From: Deltaproteobacteria bacterium
GTDB taxonomy: Bacteria > Desulfobacterota > Desulfobulbia > Desulfobulbales > JAGXFP01
Length of the DNA stretch: 64,000 bases
Reading direction: 5' to 3'
Assembly (NCBI GenBank): GCA_020056965.1
Contig: JAGVGT010000065.1
Location: forward strand, 1-64,000
The position numbers and the translations under genes were made by a program. The notes beneath the pieces were generated by a model, which worked only from the letters and a program-made list of their open reading frames with translations, was not told where the DNA came from and searched no databases. Every line of letters starts with the position of its first letter. The first letter of the stretch is position 1. This document shows positions 33,660-42,068 of this stretch, piece after piece.

Positions 33660-33820
33660 GTGCTAGTTCGCGGCGGTGGCTTCGGCGGTGCGATTTCTCA
33701 TTTCACGCATGTAGAGCGGAACCAGGTTGTCCGGGTCCCAGGTCAGGCATTTCATTATTTTGGGCAGTAGATTCCGCAATTGCCGCTGAACAAAGGTCAC
33801 GTTGCTCTCCGCCTCAACCA
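33660..33820 (-). pseudogene. truncated duplicate of the Roadblock gene 3' end
   Basis: 161 bp closely matching 33885-34045, the 3' part of the gene at 33888-34385 including its stop. Translated leftward it gives VEAESNVTFVQRQLRNLL ... MRNRTAEATAAN with only about five amino-acid changes in 51 and no frame damage. The copy ends abruptly where a 26-nt dispersed repeat begins (33830), so the first two thirds of the gene are missing. No start or ribosome-binding site is left. Confidence 0.88.
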
Positions 33821-33829
33821 ATAGGAAAT

Positions 33830-33856
33830 GGGGGTCAAATCTTTATTCTTGATAAG
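33830..33856 (+). repeat. dispersed 26-nt repeat, copy 2 at duplication breakpoint
   Basis: GGGGGTCAAATCTTTATT followed by CTTGATAAG, as at 30269 and 36004. It sits between the truncated and full Roadblock copies. Confidence 0.65.
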
Positions 33857-33887
33857 ACTGGTCCTGCCGCCGCTTTCATGCTCTGTG

Positions 33888-34385
33888 CTAGTTCGCAACG
33901 ATGGCTTCGGCGGTGCGATTTCTCATCTCACGCATGTAGAGCGGGACCAGATTGTCCGGGTTCCAGGTCAGGCATTTCATTATTTTGGGCAGTAGATTCC
34001 GCAACTGCCGCTGAACAAAGCCCACGTTGCTCTCCACCTCAACCAAGGTGAAAACCCGGATGCCCACCAGGCAATCCTTGCCTGAACAGTGGATGGCGAT
34101 AACCTCCCGATCGGTTCTCAGAGACATCTCGGAGCAGGATATGAAGCCGGCTTTTTCGGTAATCCCGTATGTATCTATGAACACCGAATTTAATTCTCTA
34201 ATGAGTTTATTCAGGTTGTGGTTGTTTTCGCGGCCCACCGAATTGCTGTAAAGCAACTCCCCGTCATCCGCGATTATGGCGGCGGCTCTGTAGCCTTTCA
34301 GGCTCGATAGTTCGCCCATCAGATCGATGAACGTTGTCTGGTCGCAGTCAAAACAGTTCTCTACTGCTTCTTCACGTGATCCCAT
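33888..34385 (-). CDS. Roadblock/LC7-like domain protein
   Basis: A 165-residue protein. About 20 leading residues with two Cys (NCFDCDQTTF) precede a Roadblock-like fold: SLKGYRAAAIIADDGELLYSN, a central helix (LNKLIRELNSVFIDTYG), strands (AGFISCSEMSLRTDREVIAIHC), then LVGIRVFTLVEVESNVGF. A basic helical tail (LYMREMRNRTAEAIVAN) follows. GGGAGG precedes ATG 34385. It is the third Roadblock-type domain of the window, alone and far from the others, with a truncated copy of its 3' end just downstream. Confidence 0.75.
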   Translation of the reverse strand: MGSREEAVENCFDCDQTTFIDLMGELSSLKGYRAAAIIADDGELLYSNSVGRENNHNLNKLIRELNSVFIDTYGITEKAGFISCSEMSLRTDREVIAIHCSGKDCLVGIRVFTLVEVESNVGFVQRQLRNLLPKIMKCLTWNPDNLVPLYMREMRNRTAEAIVAN

Positions 34386-34705
34386 GGTACTTACCTCCCT
34401 CTGACTTTGCCGACCAGCTCACCACTTGTTGATAACTGATGCTATCTTTTTGCCGAGCATGAAATGAATAGGGGATAGGAGTATTCTCGGGTACCTGAAG
34501 GTGCGTATCGATGGGTAGATTGCATAGATGTGCCGCCGCCTAAATATTCCTCCGGTTTTTATTCATTTTCTTCTTACTCTCGACATATAATTTGGACAGC
34601 AGCGACCCGACAGCTGGTGAGGCTCTGGTTTAATGCCCCCAAGTGCAGCCGGCTTCGCATGGACTCTAAAACTGTACATACATACTAACGACAGAGGAGA
34701 TGATT
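34386..34705. other. 320-bp divergent spacer
   Basis: AT-rich DNA between the leftward Roadblock gene and the rightward Gly/Met-rich gene. No gene-like frame; promoters for both directions are expected here, but I could not place them with confidence. Confidence 0.4.
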
Positions 34706-35176
34706 ATGGGAAGAATTCTATCGATCATGGCAATGATGTTTATGGCGCTGGCTTTTTACGCCGGTATCGGTTGTTCAGCTGCTCAGGCAGGAGGTCAAGG
34801 CGGTATGATGGGCCAGGGCGGCATGGGCCAGAGCGGCATGGGACCGGGCGGCATGGGGCCGGGCGGCATGATGGGCCAGGGTGAGATGATGGGGCCGGGT
34901 GGGAGCATGGACCAGGACAAGATGATGAACCAGGGGCCATTGCGCGATCAGGATATCTATGGCTGGGAGTTGATGACCAACGAGGAACGCATCGAGCACC
35001 GAAACCGGATGCTCAGCCTGAAAACCGAAGAGGAAAGAGAAGAGTACCGCCTGCAGCACCATAAGGAAATGCAGGAGCGGGCGCGAGCCCAAGGGCGTAC
35101 CCTGCCGGATATGCAGAGCCCCGAAGGTGGTGGTATGGACTCCGGCGCAGGTAGCATGAGTGATGGCGGCAAGTGA
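34706..35176 (+). CDS. exported Gly/Met-rich protein
   Basis: A 156-residue protein: signal peptide (MGRILSIMAMMFMALAFYAG, with CSAAQAG at the cleavage region, possibly a lipobox Cys), then about 45 residues of GGMGQGGM-type repeats, then a charged helical domain (MTNEERIEHRNRMLSLKTEE ... RAQGRTLPDM). Methionine-rich repeats can bind copper(I) or silver, but here Gly dominates, so the role is open. GAGGAG precedes ATG 34706. Just 67 bp before the next exported protein, so probably one transcript. Confidence 0.78.
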   Translation: MGRILSIMAMMFMALAFYAGIGCSAAQAGGQGGMMGQGGMGQSGMGPGGMGPGGMMGQGEMMGPGGSMDQDKMMNQGPLRDQDIYGWELMTNEERIEHRNRMLSLKTEEEREEYRLQHHKEMQERARAQGRTLPDMQSPEGGGMDSGAGSMSDGGK

Positions 35177-35243
35177 CATGAAGGGGGGCAACCTTATTCT
35201 TGGCCTGCCGTGCCTGAGAAAAATGATTCCGGGTAAGCAGGCC

Positions 35244-35996
35244 ATGCGAATTGTTTTGCTCATCGTGGCCACCAGCTGCCTCGTGGCCGTGAATGTCAGT
35301 GCCTCTGCTTTTGACCTAAAGCCCCCTTTTGCTCCCGGCGAGAAATTAACCTACTCGGGAAGATGGGGAGTTATTCCGGCTGGAAGTGTCACCCTGGAGG
35401 TTCTTCCTCAAGAGACCATTGCCGGGGTGGCGTTATACCACTTCGCCATGACGACAAAAACCAGTCCTGCCGTTGATTTTCTCTACAAAATAAGAGAACG
35501 GCAGGATTCATATGTTGATATGGCCAGCAATCATAGTTTTTTGTACACCAAAATCACCAAGAGCAAACATCCCAGCGATACCATAATTAATTTTGACTGG
35601 AATAAGCTTGAAGTAACCCGCTCTGATTTCGGCCAGAAATCTCCACCGATCAAGATCATGCCTGGTTCGATCGATCCTTTGGCTCTCCTGTATATGTTGC
35701 GGTTGCAGGAAATTAAGGAAAACTCGGTTATTCAAATACCGGTTACCAACGGAAAGACAAACTTCATGGTTGATGCAACCGTTGGCAACAACGAGTTGAT
35801 TGCGATCAATGGGAAATCGTACCAAACCTTCGTGATTACCCCCGACATGGAAAAGCTGGAGTCAGTGGTCGAAAAAAACAAAAATCCCAAACTTAAAATC
35901 TGGCTTTCTGCCGACCCCAGCCGAATCCCGGTCCGAATCCAGAGTAGTATTGGCATAGTCTCGTTTATTTTTGAATTGGTAGCGATGGCGTCATAA
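35244..35996 (+). CDS. exported DUF3108-family protein
   Basis: A 250-residue protein from ATG 35244 with signal peptide MRIVLLIVATSCLVAVNVSA. The mature part (FAPGEKLTYSGRWGVIPAGS ... FDWNKLEVTRSDFG ... IWLSADPSRIPVRIQS) matches the beta-rich DUF3108 family of periplasmic or outer-membrane-associated proteins. Earlier in-frame ATGs at 35178 and 35223 would put 22 or 7 residues before the signal peptide; 35178 lies directly after the upstream stop codon. The start is therefore uncertain. Confidence 0.82.
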   Translation: MRIVLLIVATSCLVAVNVSASAFDLKPPFAPGEKLTYSGRWGVIPAGSVTLEVLPQETIAGVALYHFAMTTKTSPAVDFLYKIRERQDSYVDMASNHSFLYTKITKSKHPSDTIINFDWNKLEVTRSDFGQKSPPIKIMPGSIDPLALLYMLRLQEIKENSVIQIPVTNGKTNFMVDATVGNNELIAINGKSYQTFVITPDMEKLESVVEKNKNPKLKIWLSADPSRIPVRIQSSIGIVSFIFELVAMAS

Positions 35997-36003
35997 CATC
36001 AGT

Positions 36004-36030
36004 GGGGGTCAAATCTTTATTATTGACAAG
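36004..36030 (+). repeat. dispersed 26-nt repeat, copy 3
   Basis: GGGGGTCAAATCTTTATT followed by ATTGACAAG, immediately after the DUF3108 gene. Same family as 30269 and 33830. Confidence 0.65.
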
Positions 36031-36100
36031 GCTCGCTCCGGGATCGGCTATATGCCGGTCTGGAGCGCTGCGGGGTTATCCCCAAAATTGAGGACCAGCC

Positions 36101-37426
36101 ATGAACGATGTCATTCTACATGCCTTTGATTGGCGTTATACCAATCTCGCCAATCACGCGGATGAGATTGCCGCGCTGGGCTACGGGGCGGTCCTGATTC
36201 CGCCGCCGCTCTATAGTCGGGACGATGAATCGGGAGAGGCCTGGTGGAATCGTTACCAACCCAAGGACTATCGCGTCCTGCGCTCGTATCTCGGGAACAA
36301 GCATGATCTCGAAGGGGCCGTAGCCGCCCTCCACACCGAGGGGGTGCGCGTTTACGCCGATGTGGTTTTCAACCACATGGCCAATGAGAATCGCCCCGAC
36401 CGCGGCTATTTCCCCGGTGAAGTCGAGCTGCGGCGGTATAAACGGCAACGCGATGAGTTCGAAAGAGACCGGCTGTACGGCAACCTCGACGTGGGGTTGT
36501 TCTCACCCTGGGACTTCAACAGCGACGGCAATATTCAGGATTGGACCGACCTGCACGAGGCCATCGAACACTCACTGTCCGGACTGCCCGATCTCGATTT
36601 GAATCAATGGGTGATTGAGCAGCAGCGGGCCTGCCTGAGCGCCCTCAACGCGATTCGGTTCGACGGGTACCGAGTGGACGCCGTGAAGCACCTGCCGGAA
36701 GAGCACCTGCGACGAGTGTTCGTTACGGCTGAAATGGCCGGTAAATTTTTGTTTGGTGAGTCGTTGACCTCGAACGACCTGGAAGAAGGGGCCTTTCTCT
36801 GGCCGTTGTTGGACATCCCCGGCCTGGCGTTCTACGATTTTCTTTTGCATGAAACCCTGCGGCGGGTTTTTTCCCCGAGCGGCAGCATGCGCGAACTCGT
36901 TGATCCGGCCGCCTTTGGGCAGGCCTTGCCTTGGTGGCAGGCCGTCACCTTCAGCGTCACCCATGACATGCCGAACAACGAGGGTTTTCGCGGTGTAATG
37001 TTGCACCCTCAGGACGAATACCTCGCCAATGTTTACCTGCTGGGCCGCGATGGCGGCGTACCCCTGGTCTACACCGACCACAACCAGAGCGCCAGGGCGC
37101 ACCCGGAAGACCGCGATCGCTGGGCGCAGGCCTGGCAGCGTGAGGATCTGGCGGCCATGGTTCGCTTCCATAACGCGGCCCAGGGCCAGCCGCAACGGTC
37201 GCTCTTCGAGGCCGATGGTTTTGTGGTCTTTGCCCGGGGCGACCTGGGTCTGATCGCCATCAACAAGACCGAGCAGTGGCAGCATCCGACCATCTCGACT
37301 TGGGGGCTGCGGCCGGGCAATTACCGTTGCCAGATTCATGGCCAGACCATGGCGGTGACCGGTGAGCATTTCAGCCTGGCCATCCCGCCCCGGGAGGCGC
37401 AGATGTGGCTGTGGGCCGGGTTGTAG
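36101..37426 (+). CDS. alpha-amylase family glycoside hydrolase (GH13)
   Basis: A 441-residue cytoplasmic GH13 enzyme (no signal peptide). Conserved regions: DVVFNHMAN (region I), GYRVDAVKHL (region II, nucleophile Asp), GESLT (region III, acid/base Glu), SVTHDMPNNEGF (region IV). It would cleave alpha-1,4 glucans inside the cell and could supply substrates related to the glycogen phosphorylase at 48611. ATG 36101 follows GAGGACCAGCC. A repeat-derived sequence lies directly upstream. Confidence 0.92.
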   Translation: MNDVILHAFDWRYTNLANHADEIAALGYGAVLIPPPLYSRDDESGEAWWNRYQPKDYRVLRSYLGNKHDLEGAVAALHTEGVRVYADVVFNHMANENRPDRGYFPGEVELRRYKRQRDEFERDRLYGNLDVGLFSPWDFNSDGNIQDWTDLHEAIEHSLSGLPDLDLNQWVIEQQRACLSALNAIRFDGYRVDAVKHLPEEHLRRVFVTAEMAGKFLFGESLTSNDLEEGAFLWPLLDIPGLAFYDFLLHETLRRVFSPSGSMRELVDPAAFGQALPWWQAVTFSVTHDMPNNEGFRGVMLHPQDEYLANVYLLGRDGGVPLVYTDHNQSARAHPEDRDRWAQAWQREDLAAMVRFHNAAQGQPQRSLFEADGFVVFARGDLGLIAINKTEQWQHPTISTWGLRPGNYRCQIHGQTMAVTGEHFSLAIPPREAQMWLWAGL

Positions 37427-37499
37427 TGTGCCGGATGATTGCCAACGTTTGGCGGCGGGGTTAAGCGGGACCCTCAGAAAGGCCGATCCGATGCGGAGC

Positions 37500-37520
37500 G
37501 GACGGCTCGGCGAGCCGTCC
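37500..37520. repeat. 9-bp hairpin repeat (GGACGGCTC type)
   Basis: GGACGGCTC / GAGCCGTCC with a 3-nt loop. It belongs to a common class of extragenic palindromes; a degenerate relative lies near 11086-11120. Confidence 0.65.
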
Positions 37521-37564
37521 CTACCTTGCCGGCAACCGGCTGGTCTTTAGAATGTTTAAGGTAG

Positions 37565-37593
37565 GGCGCTTTCGCCGAAAGCGCCGTCTTTTT
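37565..37593 (+). terminator. intrinsic terminator-like hairpin upstream of FAH gene
   Basis: GGCGCTTTC / GAAAGCGCC with a short loop, followed by GTCTTTTT. It is 140 bp after the amylase stop and just before the FAH gene. Confidence 0.7.
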
Positions 37594-37615
37594 AACGTGG
37601 AAGGACAGCCGTAAA

Positions 37616-38421
37616 ATGAAATGGTATCGCTTTTCCGATCAGCAGAACCAGATTTGTTATGGCCGCGACCTGGCGGCCGACCAGACCATCCAGCTTCTGC
37701 ATGGCGACCCGTTCAGTGCTCTGACCGACAGCGGCCAACGGGTGAGCGTGCAAAAACTGCTGACCCCGCTTGACCCCCGGGCGATTCTCTGCATCGGCCT
37801 CAACTACCGGCAGCATGTCGGCGAGTTCGGCGGCGAGTTGCCCAAGCGCCCGGTTCTCTTTATGAAAAATCCGTCCGCGGTGACCGGCCCGGGGGCGCCG
37901 ATCCTCCTGCCCGCCTCCTGGCTGAACCCGCCCCAGGTGGACTTTGAGACCGAACTGGCAGTGGTGATCGGCCCGGCGGCCAAGAATGTTGCCGTTGCCG
38001 ACGCCCTCGATTATGTGCTGGGTTACACCATCGCTAACGATGTCTCCGCCCGGCGCTGGCAGAAAGAAGAGAACGGCGGCCAGTGGGTGCGGGGCAAGAG
38101 TTTCGACACCTTCTGCCCCCTGGGGCCGGCCCTGGTCACCCCCGACGAGATCCCGGATCCCCAGCAGCTTAGACTTTCCTGCACCCTCAACGGCCGGACG
38201 ATGCAGGACGACACCACCGCCAACATGATCTTCCCGGTCGCCGAACTGATCGCCTACCTCTCCCAAGACACCACCCTGCTGCCCGGCACGGTCATCCTGA
38301 CCGGCACCCCCAGCGGGGTCGGCATGGCCCGCACCCCGCCGCTGTATCTCGCCCCGGCGACACCATTGCCCTGACCATAGAACCTATCGGCACCCTGACC
38401 AATCCGGTGGTCGCCGCCTGA
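37616..38421 (+). CDS. fumarylacetoacetate hydrolase family protein, C-terminus frameshifted
   Basis: The first about 245 residues match the FAH/HHDD isomerase family: LCIGLNYRQHVGEFG, KNPSAVTGPG, the metal triad in VDFETELAVVIG, and TGTPSGVGMARTPPLYL near the end. The frame then stops at 38374 after an off-family tail (APATPLP). One base inserted in the C-run near 38352 restores APGDTIALTIEPIGTLTNP ... VAA and a stop at 38421, the expected family ending. So either a real one-base deletion or an error in the sequence. The lost part is the final strand, and activity may be impaired. Confidence 0.8.
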
Positions 38422-38563
38422 AGGCTGCGGTTTGCGGGCAGAGCATGCGGGGGTGAGAAGGGTGCCATCGCGAAATTAATTGGGGTCTGAGGCGTCCGCG
38501 ACTTATTGTTTTATCTGAGTCCAGGTGATGTCTAAAATGTCTTCTGGAAAGGAGAAACATCTC

Positions 38564-39037
38564 ATGACAAAGATCACCCCGTTTTTGTGGTTCGATAACC
38601 AGGCCGAGGAGGCCGCCAACTATTATGTCGGGATATTCAAAAATTCCCGGATCATCAACGTTGCCCGCTATGGTCTGGAGGGGCCGGGGGTGGACGGCAG
38701 TGTCATGACGGTGGACTTCCAACTCGACGGGCAGGAGTTTGTTGCCCTGAACGGCGGGCCGTACTTCAAATTCACCGAGGCCGTCTCTTTCGTGGTGAAC
38801 TGCGAGACCCAGGCCGAGGTGGACGAGATGTGGACGAAGCTCTCCGCCGGCGGCCAGGAGGTGCAATGCGGCTGGCTCAAGGACCGCTACGGTCTTTCGT
38901 GGCAGGTCGTGCCCACGCTCCTGGGCCAGTTGCTGTCCGATCCCGATCCCGCAAAGGCGCAAAGGGTCATGAAGGCGATGTTGAAAATGGTTAAGATCGA
39001 TACCGCCGTCTTGCTCCGGGCCTATAACCAGGGTTAA
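38564..39037 (+). CDS. VOC-superfamily protein, PhnB-like
   Basis: A 157-residue protein of the PhnB/3-demethylubiquinone-like branch of the vicinal-oxygen-chelate fold: MTKITPFLWFDNQAEEAANY, MTVDFQLDGQEFVALNGGP, and C-terminal RYGLSWQVVPTLLGQLLSD. Actual substrates for this branch are unknown. AAAGGAG precedes ATG 38564; upstream codons in frame (from 38525) have no support. Confidence 0.88.
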   Translation: MTKITPFLWFDNQAEEAANYYVGIFKNSRIINVARYGLEGPGVDGSVMTVDFQLDGQEFVALNGGPYFKFTEAVSFVVNCETQAEVDEMWTKLSAGGQEVQCGWLKDRYGLSWQVVPTLLGQLLSDPDPAKAQRVMKAMLKMVKIDTAVLLRAYNQG

Positions 39038-39425
39038 GGTTGGGCACTTCCGAATGGCGCTAGTTTAAGGTTTTTGGGGCTGAGTAATACCCATCGTTAC
39101 CACGCTCCAGCGTGGGAACGATAGAAACCAAGGTTAAGGTGTAAGGATCCAGCGGTTCCGGCCGGGTGACACCGAATAGCTTCCAAACGTTAAAGGCGAG
39201 TCGGCGGGGTAAGTGTCTCCAAAGTGGTTCTGGTCATGACCGTTACGCAGGACCGAAGTTGCGGCAAAGCCGCTCGCCAGGTGACAAATAATTATGCCCG
39301 GGAAATTACCTTTAGCACTTCTCGCCGTTATCCTGTTCTATGCGGCAGCCTCCGGAGGCGTGATAAATTGTGGGAAGGCCCGAGTCAACAATTCGGGTGA
39401 AACTTGAAAAAATCAGGGAGAGATA
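39038..39425. other. 388-bp spacer with a GC-rich palindrome
   Basis: No gene-like frame. 39095-39120 folds into a hairpin (CCACGCT / AGCGTGG core) of a type found dispersed in many bacteria. The rest holds a probable promoter for the membrane gene at 39426. Confidence 0.45.
39095..39120. repeat. dispersed palindrome (CCACGCT core)
   Basis: CGTTACCACGCTCC and AGCGTGGGAACG form an imperfect hairpin. This sequence type is a recurrent extragenic repeat in proteobacteria. Confidence 0.6.
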
Positions 39426-39959
39426 ATGAACACCTTAGTAAATCGGATGCTTCGCGCGGCCAAGCTGGATGCGAACCTATATGAGGAAGTCGAGGCGGAC
39501 CGGGGCGCACTTACCCAGGCCATGACCGTGGTGGTCCTCTCCAGTATCGCCGCCGGGGTGGGCAGCATCGGCACCATGGGGCTGGGCGGGATTGTGATCG
39601 GAACTCTCCTGGCCCTGGGCGGCTGGTATTTTTGGGCCTATCTCTCCTATCTGATCGGCACCAAGCTGTTGCCGGAACCGCAAACCAGCTCGGATCTGGG
39701 CGAATTGCTGCGGACCACCGGCTTTTCCAGCGCTCCCGGCCTATTGCGGATTTTCGGGGTCATTCCCGGATTCGGCGGGCTGATCTTCGCGGTGGCGTCA
39801 ATCTGGATGCTGGTGGCCATGGTGGTCGCGGTCCGGCAGGCCCTTGACTATCAGGGCACTCTGCGGGCGGTCGGGGTTTGTCTGATCGGCTGGCTCATCC
39901 AGACCCTGCTGCTGGCCCTGATGTTTGCCTTCATGGGCGGCACCGCCGCCATGGTTTGA
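39426..39959 (+). CDS. Yip1-family integral membrane protein
   Basis: A 177-residue protein with about four to five hydrophobic segments (for example VLSSIAAGVGSIGTMGLGGI, IFAVASIWMLVAMVVAVRQ, WLIQTLLLALMFAFMGG), matching the YIP1 domain of bacterial membrane proteins. Function unknown; family members have been linked to membrane organisation. GGGAGAG precedes ATG 39426. Confidence 0.8.
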   Translation: MNTLVNRMLRAAKLDANLYEEVEADRGALTQAMTVVVLSSIAAGVGSIGTMGLGGIVIGTLLALGGWYFWAYLSYLIGTKLLPEPQTSSDLGELLRTTGFSSAPGLLRIFGVIPGFGGLIFAVASIWMLVAMVVAVRQALDYQGTLRAVGVCLIGWLIQTLLLALMFAFMGGTAAMV

Positions 39960-40077
39960 AGGTTGCCGCTGATTGGGAGGCATCTTGACGGGCCCTTGCT
40001 CCCCAAGGATTTCCCGGTTTCCGGCCCTGATGGTCCGCCGGCCGGCGTGGTATGTGCAACACCCTCGACCTGCTCAA

Positions 40078-40117
40078 CCGGGCCAGAATTAACTGGCTAC
40101 TTGGCCCGGCACTTTTT
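40078..40117 (+). terminator. possible intrinsic terminator
   Basis: CCGGGCCA / TGGCCCGG stem with a 16-nt loop followed by a T-run at 40113-40117. It lies 120 bp after the Yip1 gene. Confidence 0.55.
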
Positions 40118-40182
40118 AGAATGATTGCGGAAACCCGGCAATGTCTGCCGCTCCCTTGCTCTCTAGCCGAAAATGCGAAAAG

Positions 40183-41148
40183 ATGACCAGACCCTGGCAA
40201 CCGTATCTACCGCTCCTCGCCCTGATTGTCCTGGCTGGCTGCTCCAAGCCGAATAACGACCACTTCCAGGGCTACATCGAGGGCGAGTTCCTGCGGGTGG
40301 CCGCCCCCCTGGCCGGGCAACTGGCGGCCCTGCCGGTCCGGCGCGGCATGGTTGTGCCGGCCGGGGCAACGCTTTTCACCCTGGAACATTCCCTGGAGAG
40401 CGGCGGAGTCGCCGAGGCCGAACAGGGGCTGGCCCGGGCGACCAGCCAGCTGGCCGATCTCACCAAGGGTCGGCGGCCCACCGAGCTGGCCGCCGTCGAG
40501 GCCCAACTGGCGCAGGCCCGGGCCGCCCACAATCTGGCCAGCCTGGAATTCGCGCGCATGCAGAAACTCCTCGCCAATCAGGTGGTGAGCCGGGATACTT
40601 ACGACCGGGCCGAGGCCGAGTTGAAAAACACCACCGCCCGGGTCGATCAGCTGACCGCCGAACTGGAAACTGCCCGGCTTGGCGCCCGGCCCGACACCAT
40701 CGCCGCCGCCCGGGCCGAGGTGCAGGCTGCCCGCGAGCGTTTGCAGCAGGCCCGCTGGAGGCCGGACCAGAAGAACCAGGCGGCCCCCCAGGGTGGCCTG
40801 GTTTTCGACACCTTTTATACCGTCGGCGAGTTCGTCCCGGCCGGTTATCCGGTGGTGAGTCTGCTGCCGCCGGGCCAGGTCAAGCTGCGCTTCTTCGTCC
40901 CCGAAACCGTGGTCGGCACCCTCAAGATCGGCCGGCCGGTCAACTTCAGCTTCGATGGCGATGGCGGTCAACACCCGGCCGTCATCAGCTTTGTCTCACC
41001 CCAGGCCGAATACACCCCGCCGGTGATTTACAGCCGGGAGACCCGCGCCCAGCTGGTCTTCCTGATCGAGGCCCGGCCCGACCCGGCCGAGGCGGCCAGC
41101 CTCCACCCAGGCCAGCCGGTGGACGTGCATCTGGGACCGGCTGCGTGA
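40183..41148 (+). CDS. HlyD-family membrane fusion lipoprotein of an ABC exporter
   Basis: A 321-residue periplasmic adaptor. Start chosen at ATG 40183, giving a lipoprotein signal (PLLALIVLAGC); ATG 40141 would add 14 residues. Biotinyl-lipoyl-like half-motifs flank a long coiled coil (about 60-190: AEAEQGLARATSQLADLTKG ... ERLQQARW). It would bridge the inner-membrane transporter to the outer membrane. It starts an operon with the ATPase and permease, all overlapping by 4 nt, as in the YbhG-YbhF-YbhS drug-export arrangement. Confidence 0.9.
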   Translation: MTRPWQPYLPLLALIVLAGCSKPNNDHFQGYIEGEFLRVAAPLAGQLAALPVRRGMVVPAGATLFTLEHSLESGGVAEAEQGLARATSQLADLTKGRRPTELAAVEAQLAQARAAHNLASLEFARMQKLLANQVVSRDTYDRAEAELKNTTARVDQLTAELETARLGARPDTIAAARAEVQAARERLQQARWRPDQKNQAAPQGGLVFDTFYTVGEFVPAGYPVVSLLPPGQVKLRFFVPETVVGTLKIGRPVNFSFDGDGGQHPAVISFVSPQAEYTPPVIYSRETRAQLVFLIEARPDPAEAASLHPGQPVDVHLGPAA

Positions 41149-42068
41149 CCAGCCCCGCGCCGGTCATCGAGGTCAGCGAACTGACCAAATCCTTCGCCGG
41201 CAAGATCGCGGTCAACCGGTTGTCGCTGCGGGTCGAGCCGGGCGAGATCTACGGTTTCCTAGGCCCCAACGGCAGCGGTAAGACCACCTTCATTCGCATG
41301 CTCTGCGGCCTGCTGCAGCCCGATTCCGGCCGCGGCACCTGCCTGGGCCACGACCTCTTTCGGGAATCCCACCTGATCAAGCCGCAGATCGGCTACCTGG
41401 CCCAGAAATTCAGCCTCTACGAGGACTTGAGCGTCCGCGAAAACTTGAGCTTTATGGCCCGGATTTACGGACTGCCCAAGGTCCGCACCCTGGTGGAGGA
41501 GGCCATGGAGCGGTTGGGCCTGGCCCGTTTTGCCGACCAGCTGGCCGGCACCCTTTCGGGGGGCTGGAAACAGCGGCTGGCCCTGGCCGCCTGTCTGCTC
41601 CACCAGCCCCGTTTGCTCCTGCTGGACGAACCCACGGCCGGGGTCGATCCCAAGGCGCGCCGGGACTTCTGGGACGAAATCTACCGTCTTTCCGCCGAGG
41701 GGGTGACCGCCCTGATCTCCACCCACTACATGGACGAGGCCGAGCGCTGCCACCGCCTGGCCTATCTGGCCTACGGCGAGTTGCTGGCCGCCGGTACCGC
41801 CGCCCAGGTGGTCGCCGCCTCGGGCCTCTTCACCTGGACGATCACCGGCGAAAACGTCCATCTGCTGGCCTCCGGCTTGAAAAAGCGGCCCGGTATCGAA
41901 CAGGTGGCCCCCTTCGGTACCACCCTGCACGTCAGCGGCCACGATCCCGATCTCCTGCAAGCGGGGCTGGCCGACATCGATTGCCGGCTTTACCATTGCC
42001 AGGCGAGCGCGGTGAGCCTTGAGGACGTCTTCATCAGCCTGATGCAGAACCGGGGCGGGCAGTCATGA
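41145..42068 (+). CDS. ABC transporter ATP-binding protein (ABC-2 type)
   Basis: A 307-residue ATPase: Walker A GPNGSGKTT, signature LSGGWKQRL, Walker B RLLLLDEPTAG, H-loop STHYMDEAE. The single nucleotide-binding domain plus a C-terminal accessory part fits DrrA/YbhF-like exporters. GTG 41145 overlaps the upstream stop (GTGA). It would power the permease encoded next. Confidence 0.95.
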   Translation: MTSPAPVIEVSELTKSFAGKIAVNRLSLRVEPGEIYGFLGPNGSGKTTFIRMLCGLLQPDSGRGTCLGHDLFRESHLIKPQIGYLAQKFSLYEDLSVRENLSFMARIYGLPKVRTLVEEAMERLGLARFADQLAGTLSGGWKQRLALAACLLHQPRLLLLDEPTAGVDPKARRDFWDEIYRLSAEGVTALISTHYMDEAERCHRLAYLAYGELLAAGTAAQVVAASGLFTWTITGENVHLLASGLKKRPGIEQVAPFGTTLHVSGHDPDLLQAGLADIDCRLYHCQASAVSLEDVFISLMQNRGGQS

